Source: Trifolium pratense (taxonomy: Eukaryota; Streptophyta; Magnoliopsida; Fabales; Fabaceae). Taken from it: a stretch of DNA of 64,000 nucleotides. Below are positions 1-11,500 of this stretch, one piece after another. Each line of letters begins with the position of its first letter. Within the stretch, counting starts at the first letter, position 1. The stretch spans positions 35,642,338 through 35,706,337 of the forward strand of contig NC_060059.1 of NCBI RefSeq assembly GCF_020283565.1. The letters are read 5' to 3'. Made by a program: the position numbers and the translations under genes. Below the pieces are notes generated by a model. The model was not told the DNA's origin and searched no databases. It saw only the letters and a list, made by a program, of their open reading frames with translations.

Positions 1-2102
1 GCTGATTAAGAGCTTCATCCCGATCCACTCATTCTTGATCCACTGCCTCAACCCTCAAGTTTGATCTGATTGCATTAAAATTTAAAGTAGTGATGTACCC
101 TTTCTTCCATAGACAATTTCAATTAGATAGAGGCATGGAAGGATGCATTGTATCACACTTCAGACTACCGTAACCATTATGCCCAGTTTGTTAATTGTTC
201 GAATGCAAAACACGGAGGTCTCATTTTCAAATGAGTGCCTTGTAATATGAAAAGCTCCTTCCAAATAAATTGCTCAAGTACAAGGTGTCTTATAGTATGA
301 GGGACTCCATGAAATCTAAACTCCTCTCTAAAAAGTCTGGCCAGTATCATTGCTGCATATGGACGGCAAACTTAGACAACACATATTGCTGCATGACCCT
401 TGGATTGGGAAGACCTATGATAAAAGCAATAGAAATATCCTCCCAAATCTGACTTGGAATCCAAAGAGGCTTTAGTAATCCTGCAGCGGGGTTGTGGCTG
501 CATATTTCTACCTTCGACAAACATCACATGATGATGGACAAAGTCCAGGATACAACTTTTCATTCCCAACCTATATTAATTTCCAGCAATGCTTCTATAT
601 GTGCACAATTAACATAGAGGGGACATAAGAAGTGGTTGGTATGACCAAAAAATTCTTCTAATGCAACAAGACACTGTGGAATGTGGATAGGTAAATCTTG
701 ATCTTAAAGATGGATTTTAGTGCAAATCATTCTAATGCTGAGAATGATTTGCATCAATTGCTTGATTTTGCAATACCATGCAAACAATTTGATCTCCTTC
801 CAACCAAATCGGTATGAAAGATCAGTATGTACTTCGCCAACTTCATGCAAATGAGGGCATCAGTTGCCTTATGTTAACAAAGGGCATCTCTTGTGATGGA
901 ACTATGACTAATGAAAGAGATATCTTCCCATGACTATTTTCTCTCAAACTAACCTGTTCCATCTTTACTGAAATGTCATTGTCATGTTCTTCCAATCCAC
1001 TTAGACCTTCCCCAGTTTCCTCAACCCAGCTACCCATTCCCCCCAATTCCGGAACATAAGACTGTCTTGGAGTTGAAATACTAACTTACTAGAGTTTGTG
1101 TTAAATCTGTTGAGTTAAAATTGTGGGCTGCCCCACTATCAGTAAGCACTACCACCTCCTGCCATTCTATACAATACTTCAGCTGTGCACATTGTTTTTT
1201 ATTTTCCAATATTGTGATTTTCCATTAAAATTCATTGCCTCATTCTTGTTAACACAAGCATGTTAAGTTATTTCTCCAGGCAATGGTAAATGGATGAACC
1301 TTCCCTCCACAACAGTAACAGTGTAGCACAAACTCTTAATTTTTCGATCTGGCAGCTCTAGGTAGGAGATATGACACTCCACCCAATTCTGACAACTAGC
1401 AACGTTCGTCCTCAGCATGATGAGAGATGCAAACGTTGGTTTCTGTAAGGGCTAACCAGGGGCTGACCCATAAATGACAAATTGGATTGGATTTGGGTAT
1501 TCTCTTAAGGTCCCCAACCCAAACTTCCTCTGTGGGTGTGACTCTCTTTGATTCAAGCTATTACGAGTCTCACTTCCAACAATATGTTTTCTTCCTTTTA
1601 AATTCCAAAAACAACTATGTATCGGCTCGCCGCTTACATCCTTTCATCCTTGTCCTCACTCGCCGGCTGATGGATGATTGAAAGTCACTCATGAAGTACC
1701 CAATATACTGCACTTCAGATAATCTTGTACGAGATGAAATCAGCTGAGGTCTTTCAATGTAGTACTTGGTCGATTTGTCTAAGAGAACAAGCTCCTTAAA
1801 TGAATTTTGAAACTTCTGACCACCACAATCAGCAATCCGCTTACACTTTTATTTCCCCCATGTCAAATTCCATATAGTCTTTGGTCTCTCAGAGAAGTTT
1901 AACAATATGTTTGGGTTAGAATCTCCAACGCACAAAGTGCATTGGTCCAAAGTTGCGTCAAGGAACCTTCGGTCAAAAGTGCCTTGGGTCCTTCCATGCT
2001 ATTCTTGGTTAATTTGAGCTTCACTTCTTCAAAGGTGTTATGTACTTCAAAATAAACTTCCGTTATGATAATTGATCTTTCTTGGTCCATGCCATCAAAC
2101 AT
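1..2102 (-). mobile_element. Degenerate Ty3/gypsy retrotransposon fragment (gag to integrase)
   Basis: Read on the minus strand, this stretch is a decayed gypsy gag-pol in the normal order. A gag segment starts near 2102, with phrases such as TEVYFEVHNTFEEVK. A CCHC-like knuckle (CYCCGGKVHP) lies near 1285-1325, and an aspartic protease core reading LTDSGAAHNF lies near 1105-1135. Near 400-480 there is an integrase segment reading LLKPLWIPSQIWEDIS and then IIGLPNP, which is the conserved stretch before the gypsy integrase core. Many stops and frameshifts interrupt it. The protease-to-integrase distance is far too short to hold an RT/RNase H, so that part is deleted. No LTRs are seen; the element probably continues off the left edge. 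It lies upstream of the first visible PTB exon and is probably in an intron. Confidence 0.72.
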
Positions 2103-2567
2103 GGGGAGCTCACCCTTTCTTTGTTGACATTAGATACTCTCTCTTTGTATCCCCTCCTTTTTATTGTTTCATTCCTTTGGACTATTTTACTGCCAACTCA
2201 CCCTATACTTACACATTACCTTACTACCCATTTTCTTTTCCCCTAGAGTTGACTCCCCATAATATTGGCCTACCAACATCACTAGTAGGTTCTACAGTAA
2301 ACCATCCTAATGGCCTCTAGCAGATGCACAGTGATAGTTTTATCCAATCATAAGTGTTCATTAATTCTTGTATGCACAATGATGTTTGTGAGTTTATGTA
2401 AATGGGCAGCTGTTTTACTTATTTTGAACTTCTAGATATGTTAAAAGTTCTTATCTTACACAGGTTTTTGTTAGTTTTAGGTTCCCAGATTCGTCGATTC
2501 TAGAGTTAAATCTTGATTCTAGATTTGTTAATTTTTTAAATTCTGATTATATTGCTCACATATGCAG
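2103..2567. other. Probable intron sequence upstream of first visible PTB exon
   Basis: AT-rich sequence with no coding signal. It ends in a good splice acceptor (TATGCAG, 2561-2567). The RRM1 exons of the PTB gene are not found here or in the retrotransposon fragment to the left, so they probably lie outside the window. Confidence 0.5.
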
Positions 2568-5306
2568 GTTTTTTCAGCCTTTGGATTTGTTCATAAGATT
2601 ACTACTTTTGAGAAGACAGCTGGATTCCAGGTTTGTTGATTAGTCACCCTTCATCTATTTTGGCTTTATTTTCAATGGGTACAAGCTTATTCTAAATACA
2701 ACTGTTTAGGCACTGGTGCAATTCTCAGATCAAGAAACTGCCACTTCTGCAAAGGATGCTTTGGATGGAAGAAGCATACCTAGGTGACAGTTGTATTACT
2801 TGTTTGTCATAGTATTTTGTTCAAACTGTGTACAATTGTTAATGTGGTGCATTTCTTGGTTAAATGATGGACTATCGTAAATAGTAATGTTTATTGACTT
2901 CTGGAGTTTATACACTATTTTTGTGCCTGTTGTAATTGTTTGGATCATTGAATGCGTGAAATATGGTTAGCTACATCATTCCAATTGAACTGATCACGAG
3001 TAGAACATTTGTGCAGTTATTTGCATCTTCATTAGCACTGCTGAATCCTGATAGTCTTTATACATTAAGCATTACTATTGCTCAATTGTTGTTTGTTTAA
3101 AATGATTGATCTTAATATTTTTTCTCCCTTTTTGTATCAGCTACCTGCTCCCTGGGAATTTGGGACCATGTACCCTTAAAATCACATATTCTGGACATTC
3201 AGACTTAAGTGTCAAGTTTCAAAGTCACAGAAGCAGGTATGACTGCTTTCTTTTGGCATCCAAGGCATATAAGAAACCTATGCTCGACGATTTATCGTTC
3301 CCCTGGCCTGGTGACTTTTAATTGATTCACTGTCATGGGCATTGGTTCTGTATCTCACCCTTGATATAGTGTTTTAGCCCTTCTATTTGCATGCGGTAAC
3401 CGTATACATTTTTATTTTATTTTTAAATTATGTAACTCCTTTTTTTCTTTCTTTTTCTTGTTTCAGGGACTACACTAATCCTTACCTTCCTGTTGCTCAA
3501 TCAGCTATGGAGGGAAACGGACAGGTAACCTTCTTGAATGTGCATAATGAAGCCTTTTAACTTGATATGCACTTCATTCACATTGGTGATGGGTATCTAC
3601 CCTCACACTTTGTTGCTGCATGCTGTCATCCTTACAAAGGATTATGGTTTTCTAAATATATTTATAAATTTACAATTTTTGCAGTCCGTGATGGGTTTGG
3701 ATGGGAAGAGACTGGAAGCCGAGAGTAATGTTCTTCTTGCATCAATTGAGAACATGCAGTATGCTGTAACCTTGGATGTCTTGCACATGGTACTTTGAAC
3801 TGCAGTTGGCAGTTCTCTATTTTTGAAATGATGTTGCTGACAACACTGTTTTACTGATATTATACTGCTTTTTCTCTGTTATTTGTAACAGGTTTTCTCT
3901 TCTTTTGGACCCATCCAAAAGATTGCAATGTTTGATAAGAATGGTGGTTTACAGGCTCTAGTTCAATATCCAGGTTAGGTTCTTTCAATACCTTCATTCA
4001 TCTTTGTTCAAATCTTCCTATATATTATGTTTCTGTTGTCGATTATTTGTGCATACCATACCAGCGGGCTTCTCACTGTCAATGTCCTCTATGTTGCTTA
4101 GGTTTTGAATTGTTTATTTTTTGAAACATGCCTTCACAACCTTTTTTTATAACAACCTCATTTTTTTTTTACTTTCACCTCCCTTGTGTATACAAATTGT
4201 TAAACAAGTTATTAAATAACCCTTTTGGTTTTGCTGCGTTTTAATTCATTCCTCAATTAGCTGGCTGAATTCTTTATTACTGAAAATTTTCTTATGCTTA
4301 TGATTTCTTTTGTATCTTATATTTGTGTTTAAAACTGATGTATGTATGTGTTTTATTAGGTAATTATGTCATGGTCAATAGATTTGAATTTGAAGATTGA
4401 GCTTGTGAAATTGTATTAATTTGTCAGAGGATTTTTTTGACATTGTTTAGGTGTAATTAGTTTTTTAGAGACCGAGCCGAGCTGGTTTTTTAAACATTGA
4501 ATAAAACTGTTGTATCTATAAATTTCATGTTTTGGGAGCCTAGCAAAGGACGTGTTAAATTTTTTTAAAAAAATTTGAAAGGATTATTGAACCTTTGGGG
4601 GGAAATGTGTGCATTTGAGTCTGAATAATTGTGATTTTTGCCTGGTTGGTAATTAGAAACATTTTACCTGTTTTATTATTTTATAATTACAGTTAATAAT
4701 ATTGTTGCGATATTAAATTCTATGGATTACAGATGTTCAAACTGCCATCGTGGCCAAAGAAGCCTTGGAAGGACACTGCATTTATGATGGGGGATTTTGC
4801 AAGCTTCACCTCTCCTATTCACGTCATACTGATCTGAGTATAAAGGTAATCAGCCTACGCTGTCCATAGAATAGGTGCCCCGTGCCCCATATGTCCATTG
4901 GTGGTTGTTTTGTATACTTCTCGTATGGAGTTTTGGTTGTCTCAGGCTCTCAAGATTTGTGTTATTACAGGTCAATAATGACAGAAGCAGAGACTATACC
5001 ATGCCTACTGCACCGCCACCAGTTATGAACGTTCAGCCCTCAGTTTCAGGGCAACAACAAGCTCCCATGTCTGGTCCACCATCTCAACAGTACAACACCG
5101 CTCAATACGCTCCAAGTAACAACAACCAGAATTTTATACCTCAATCTCAGGCTGGATGGGGACCAGCTCCACCAGCACCACACCCTATGCAGCAACAGCA
5201 GCAGCAACAACAACGGATGCATCATAATCCTTACTTGCCACCTGGTACAATGCCACCACAAGGTGGCCCTGGAATGATGCAGTATCCCGGTCACATTCAT
5301 CAATAG
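2568..5306 (+). CDS. PTB2: Polypyrimidine tract-binding protein, PTB1/PTB2 type (5' truncated by window)
   Basis: Eight exons join in frame to 308 codons: 2568-2630, 2710-2783, 3141-3236, 3467-3524, 3685-3789, 3892-3973, 4733-4845 and 4971-5306 (stop TAG). The first visible residues (VFSAFGFVHKITTFEK) fall inside RRM2. RRM3 follows, starting at SNVLLASIENMQYAVTLDVL, and then the linker VNNDRSRDYTMP. The tail is Pro/Gln-rich with a poly-Gln run. The wording matches plant PTB1/PTB2 and not the PTB3 clade. These nuclear and cytoplasmic RNA-binding proteins bind pyrimidine-rich pre-mRNA and control alternative splicing, including that of their own transcripts. RRM1 and the N-terminus are missing from the window, because the region to the left holds a gypsy fragment. 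All junctions are GT-AG. A neighbouring FTSH11 gene downstream matches the Arabidopsis pair At5g53180/At5g53170. Confidence 0.92.
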
Positions 5307-7009
5307 CCTTGCTCTTCGGCTTCAACTAAGCTGAAAATTGGCTAACAGTCAACACATTGGCAGAAATGAGGACTGTCATAATTATGAGTTCTTATGTTTA
5401 ATTATGTAATTCCGAATCTCAGTTTGTTTCCACTTTTCATCATATTTAATTTTGAAATTTTTAGATGTAATCAATGTTTTAAGAACACTTAGTTTGCTGG
5501 TAAGCATTTGAAAAAACTACTAAAATTTCTTTTATTTATCTATTTCTATTGGTTTCTCCTAAAAAAAGTGTGCTAGCTTGGAATTGTGTTTCCATTGAAG
5601 TTGCCTTTGAAATAAAATGTCTTGACCTAAGCGACTCTCACCAACTCACTTTAATGTCTCCGACTCTTATCTAATTCTTCTTTCCACACACTCATATGAT
5701 TCTACCTCATCGTAACCACACAATCCACCCTTTGCAAGTTCTTTCTCGTGGTCTTGCACGACCGCTCTTTATTTTCCGTCTCGCGTAAAACCATATATTT
5801 TCTTTTCCATGCCCCGCGTGCGACCTTGCTTCTCTTCTCCAATTAAAAAACAAAAGAGATTCTTTATATCTCCCTTTTCTATTTTGAATCTCCACTATTA
5901 GGGTTTTTGAAATCTTAATTTGATCTTTTTTAACTTGACATATTGCTTATTTTTATTTTGGTGTGTTGATTGATTACACGATTGAGACTATAAGTAATAT
6001 ATTTGTGTTTGTTCCGAACTAAATCAAGGCCTAATTCCTTAGCAAACTAGATCACCTTGGGTCTTTAGCTCCTGAACGAACCATAGCATAGACACACCCT
6101 AGATAGACACTTGAATAAGCCGCCCGCCAATCCTATTAGGAATTTTAGATATGAATCTCATCACAATTTGTCTACAGCTGTCCATAGAAATAGTTGTCCA
6201 AACTAGGGTTTTGGGTCCTACAATCCTAATCGTCTCATTATAAAGTTTAACTCATGGTCTACATTCGTGTCCACAACTTTTCTAACCCTAAAACTTTAGA
6301 CTGCAATGCTTATTTACTTGGTCATCATAGTGTTTGCATGCACAAATCCCTCTTTGGAGCCGTTGTTCATCAACCACCTTTTTCAACCTTTCATCACTCT
6401 CCTAGGCTGCATATATCTTAGGTCCGGAAGGATCAATGTTGTAAAATATTTGTTATAATTTTTTTACATGTCCAAAATTGGAGTATTTTGTGATATTTGT
6501 GTTGTAATACTCTTCAAAATTATTGGTAGTTGTCGTTCATCTCCACGTTGTTAGTTGTTGTGATATTATTTGCCAATCCTCTTCAACTTCATTATTGTAT
6601 TAGTTGTTGTAGGAAATGATTGATGGTATTCAAAATCATTATTGTGTTAATTGTAGTTCAAAAACATTGATGTTGTTCCTATCGTCAAAATGAGTTGTTT
6701 CTTGATATTGTTTTTGTTGTTATACGATAACGTGAATGAACATTTAAAGAATAAATTACTATCAAATGACCAAGAATATGGTCCTAAACAACAATATGTT
6801 TAGTCTAGTTCGGAAAGGTTGCTATCCAATTATAGAAAACAAGTGATTACCTTTTTTTGTAGTCATGATGAATCAACTAAATCTACTAATCAAAGTAACT
6901 TGCCTGAAATTTTTAAATGACTCGGAGAGACATTGTTATTTGGTGTTTGTAGCCACTTTAATATTTATGGATCAAAAGGAGTATAATATTGATTAAATTT
7001 AAGGTCATG
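5307..7009. other. PTB 3' UTR and intergenic DNA
   Basis: The first 150-200 bases are probably PTB 3' UTR. From about 5630 to 6440 the base composition is less AT-rich, but no open frame or recognisable protein was found. From about 6440 the sequence is AT-rich and non-coding. The last bases hold the left target-site copy (TTAAGGTCATG, 6999-7009) of the SINE that follows. Confidence 0.4.
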
Positions 7010-7164
7010 TTGACCGATAGTTAGTTAGTTTAATAGTGATTGACGTTAAACTTGGTAGGGGAATCATGGTTCGATCCCTCGCAACTGTGATCGGGAGGAG
7101 GTTGAAACCACTTGATGTCAGAACTGACCTCGATCTAGATTAAACTGGTGGTGAAAAAAGAAAA
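7010..7164 (+). mobile_element. tRNA-derived SINE with target-site duplication
   Basis: Box A-like (TAGTTTAATAGTGATTGACG) and box B-like (GGTTCGATCCC) Pol III promoter sequences are present, and the 3' end is A-rich (GTGAAAAAAGAAAA). The insertion is bracketed by a perfect 11-bp direct repeat TTAAGGTCATG at 6999-7009 and 7165-7175, as expected for LINE-driven target-primed integration. It is not a tRNA gene because it cannot close a cloverleaf after box B. Confidence 0.78.
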
Positions 7165-7390
7165 TTAAGGTCATGCTAATGGGTTTTCTAAAGGTATATG
7201 ATATATTTTTTTTCGACGGATGGAATTTGATACGTTAAGAATATAAATATAGTAATATTCTTATAAAATATACGTGTTAAAATTATAAAAAATTTAAAAT
7301 TAAATTATATACACAAATTTTAATAAAACAATTCTTTATTTAGATTCATAACGAGTTAGCTAAAAAACTGCATTTAAACTAAAACTAATT

Positions 7391-7600
7391 CCATCATATG
7401 TAATATTCATAGTTATTTGTCTTTTAATTCTAACTTTAAGGTGAAGTTTGCCAAGCGACAAACGAACATGGTTGCCCATAAGCTTGCTAGAGCGGCAATT
7501 TTTTGGGCTAGTCGCTATTATCTTGAGAGGATACCTATTTGTATTGAAACTATTTTGATTAATGAAATGTTTTAAGTTTGTGTTTGTCAAAAAAAAAAAA
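7391..7600 (+). mobile_element. 5'-truncated LINE 3' end with poly(A) and 15-bp TSD
   Basis: The reading frame at 7441-7575 gives VKFAKRQTNMVAHKLARAA and ends in IETILINEMF and a stop. This is the C-terminal end of the RNase H domain of plant L1-type non-LTR retrotransposons. A poly(A) tract follows (about 7589-7603). A 15-bp direct repeat, AAACTAAAACTAATT, brackets the insertion (7376-7390 and 7601-7615), so this is a short, dead-on-arrival L1 copy. Confidence 0.82.
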
Positions 7601-7615
7601 AAACTAAAACTAATT

Positions 7616-8156
7616 TATGAAATTGAGTTAGAGCACAAATTCCTCAATTATGGCTCTACCATTCCATACCGTATCACAATGAGATTTCTTTTATTTTAAA
7701 AGTAAATACTAAACAGAACAACACATGACAAACACATTGAATATTTTTTTTTATACGATATTTGATGGTCAAAAAGTTATTTAGTATTTTAAACAACTTA
7801 ATACAAATAGTAGTGTAATTTTAAAAGTAGTGCATTCAATGCCTTGACATTTTAAAAAGATTTTTTTTTTACTTAGAACTTTTGTTTTTGTTTCTATTTT
7901 TATTTCTTTAACCATTGCTTTTAGGAGCGGTGACCCTTGATTTTTAGCATATCAATTATCAAACTCATATTTTTTTTTTTTACTTTCACCATCAGTTTAA
8001 GCTGGTTTGGAGGTCATTTTATGAGATCAAGTGGTTTCAGCCTCCTTTCAATCACAGTTAAAGAGATTAAACTGTGGTTCTCCCTACCAAATTCAGCAGC
8101 AATCACCATTGAACTAACTATTTTAAGCTTATACTACAAAATAATTTCTGCAAATC

Positions 8157-8200
<44 letters not shown>

Positions 8201-8511
8201 ATTTGTAAAAGTAATTTATAATAACTTATACAATTTTTATTAATAATTTTTTTTATAATAAGCTAAGTTGAAATTTATAAATTAACATAATTAAATTTTT
8301 ATTTTTTTTTTTAAATTAAAACATAAGTCAATCCATGCGTGTAGTTATAAAACCTCAATCTCAAAATCAAATCTACGGGTAGACACAAAAATCTGAAGCC
8401 GGCGCCAATTTCATTGTTGGATAAGGTTTACGTGCTTCTTCTTCTTCTTCTTCCGCCTCACATCACTCTTCCTATTCCTACCCTCAACGAGGGAAAGGAA
8501 AAACAAAAACC
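7616..8511. other. Intergenic DNA and FTSH11 promoter/5' UTR
   Basis: AT-rich, with no coding frame apart from artefacts of homopolymers. The last 110 bases are the probable FTSH11 promoter and leader, with a (TTC)n pyrimidine tract near 8434-8452 that is common in plant 5' UTRs. Confidence 0.45.
8159..8197. repeat. Long poly(T) tract
   Basis: An almost uninterrupted run of T of about 38 bases, set in AT-rich DNA about 310 bp upstream of the FTSH11 start codon. It could be the A-tail of a minus-strand retroelement, but no target-site repeat was found. Confidence 0.8.
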
Positions 8512-11500
8512 ATGGCAACACTCCAAACCTCCCTTCTCTCCAAACCTCTCCTCCCATTCCTCATTCCAAACCACTCCATTCTCAAACCTCACAATCACTT
8601 CACTCCCACGCGCCTCCACCCTCGCGTCCCCTTCACTCCCCTCCTCTGTACATTCCATCCCGACAATACAACAGTCCCTCACTCCGAACCTAACCCTAAC
8701 AACCTATCCGAACCTATTACCGATTCTGCTGACGTGGAATCTATAAATTCTTTAGAAAACGATACGGTTGTTACGGTTTTGGATTCGAATTTGAATGAAT
8801 CGAGATTTGAAGGTGTTGTTGTTGATGGAGAGAGTGAAAAGAAGGATTCGAAATTGGTTGAGAATGATGGTAGGTTACCGATTGTGGTGTTCTTGATTGG
8901 ACTTTGGGTGAGAGCGAAGAAAAGTATTGAGAGGGCATTTTCGGAATTGTTTGATTGGTGGCCGTTTTGGCGCCAGGAGAAACGGTTGGCTAAGTTGATT
9001 TCGGAAGCTGATGCTAATCGGGACGATGCTGTTAAGCAGAGTGCGCTTTTTGTTGAGCTCAATAAACATAGGTTTGTTTGTGTGGAATTTTTCAACTGGA
9101 AATTTCAAATTCTTGCTAATTTTTCTTCTATATGAATGAATGAATACGGTAGAAGAAAATTTTACTTTTTGTATTGCATTTGGAAAATTGGATTTTAGTG
9201 TTGTTGAAGATTGTAGGACATGTAAACCAAGTATTTGGGCTCAAGTGTTAATGAGCTTTAGCTGTTCGGGAGAATCTGAGTTTGGGTCATGGCAGAAACA
9301 ATTGTTGAAGAGGTTTTACTTGCCTCCTGGCTGAATTCCAGATCACTTGGGTCCTAGGAATCGGAGGGTTAAACCCAAAAAATAAAGATTGTAGGACATT
9401 TAACAATTTACTTGGGAAAATTGGAACTTGACATTAGGGAAAATTACCTTAGGTTTACTATAGTACTGCTTAATTCTTCTTTAGATTTTTTGTTTTTATT
9501 CAATTTTCATTTATGTTATTATATATGTTCTTATTGTTTAGGAAGATTTTTATTGTTGCTATGAAAATTAGGGTTCTAACCGTAAGAGTCTAAGACTAAG
9601 AAAGAGAAGAGGAACATAAATTAGCTACAAAATAAAAAAATTTCTTCATTGAATGATTCATATCCATAGACACAATACACCTAATAAACTATTCTACATG
9701 AATGATAGTTATCCATGTGTTACCCATCTTAGAAAAACATTAAAATTCCAATAGAAATAACAATTATTTTCTGCTGAGTTTCTAAAGCTAGTTCTTGAGC
9801 TGGATCAAAACCCAGTATTTTATGCTTTTTTCATTTATTTATTATAGTCCCGAGTCTGTGATAAAGAGATTTGAAGAAAGGGACCGAGCTGTGGACAGTA
9901 GAGGAGTTGCAGAATATCTTAGAGCTCTAGTGATCACTAATGCTATCGCAGAATATCTTCCTGATGAGGAATCTGGAAAACCTTCTGGCCTTCCTAGCTT
10001 GGTAATCACTTTGAAATTGAATCTTTCGTATTCTTGTTCTTTCGTATTTTGAATCAATTTTTAGTCTTTATTCCCGACTTTACAGTGCTTCATTGTTCAT
10101 TAGTGGAGGTGGAGTGCAACTAAGGCATATTATGTATATGTATCTACTTTTATAGGTCATTTACCTAGTTCTATTGTAATAAGTTGTGAGAATGAGATAG
10201 AAAAATGGCTGAAGTTGACAAGTGTTAATTCATAATTGTGATAGAAAATATTTCTTAAGTTCACGGGAAAATTTTCTCACGCAACCACAGCTAAAATCCA
10301 ATGAGAGCATAAGCTCAATGTTAATAAAATGAGGATGCAATGTGAATGTGTAGACATACGCTACGATAAGAAGTGAATGCATTTGAGAGAAAGTAGGGGG
10401 GTAGCATAGCATCTGTTGAGAAGATGATTGAATCTCACCCAAGGTGGTTAAGCAATGTAGAAAGATGATGAATAGAATACGGAGTAGGCATGGTGGACAG
10501 AATGCAGGATACCTTATAGTTAGAGATAGAGGGTGACTGAGAAAAACTATAGAAGGAGAAAGCATTAAATTGGACTTTTTGAGGATTGATTCTTTCTTGA
10601 CAGAAGTACAAAAAATATTGACATTGTTTGATCAATGTCATTGACAAACCTAATGAGAAAAAAGATTTGCTGGTTTTCTTTCTACTAAATTTTTTGGATA
10701 ATTATTATTTTCATACTTCTACAAAGGATCATGCTGATATGTGCCCGAAGGGAACATATTAAGAATACTTCAAATAGTAATTGTCTTGAACAAAACAATT
10801 TTTAACTTCTAAAATGATAAAATGCACAATTTTCAATACCAAATTACTATCTATAGTATACTAACAAGGGCCTTAAGGGCACATGTTAGCTTTTCCCTTC
10901 TACAAATTAGTAGGTAGTGTTTCTCCAATATATGCTTCTGGATCTGAAATATTTGATTTGTGTTCTTATCTTAAAATACTTGATAGAGTTTATGATGATG
11001 AGCTTAGAAGATAGTTCTTGTCCAGTGATTCTTGCAAGTTTGCCTTTTGATAACATGAACTTTTTCTCATCATAGTACATCTTCATTTGACAATTTCAGT
11101 TCATAATTTACTTGTATTATGCTTTGGAAACTTATGGCAAACATATATTTTCAGTTGCAAGACTTGAAACAACGGGCGTCGGGTAACACAGATGAGACTT
11201 TTCTTAACCCTGGAATATCTGAGAAGCAGCCGTTGCATGTGGTTATGGTAAAAAAATTATCAGAAGACTTTCTTTTTGTGCTTTGAGTGGTTAGCCTAAC
11301 TACATAAATAATTTGTTCAATTTGCATCCCAGATTCTATTGTTTGATTGTTCTTGGAAACTCAAGATGCTGCTTCATTTTTTAGGTTGATCAGAAAGTAT
11401 CAAACAAATCACGTTTTGCAAATGAGCTTTTCACAACTATTGTGTGTACTGTAGCTATTGGACTGATCTGGTATGAGCCTCTAGTTTCCCTATCTTGCTC

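Noticed and set aside
5046..5303. 85-codon minus-strand Leu-rich frame opposite the PTB tail
   Set aside because: Shadow of the CAG/CAA poly-Gln and Pro-rich exon. No independent support.
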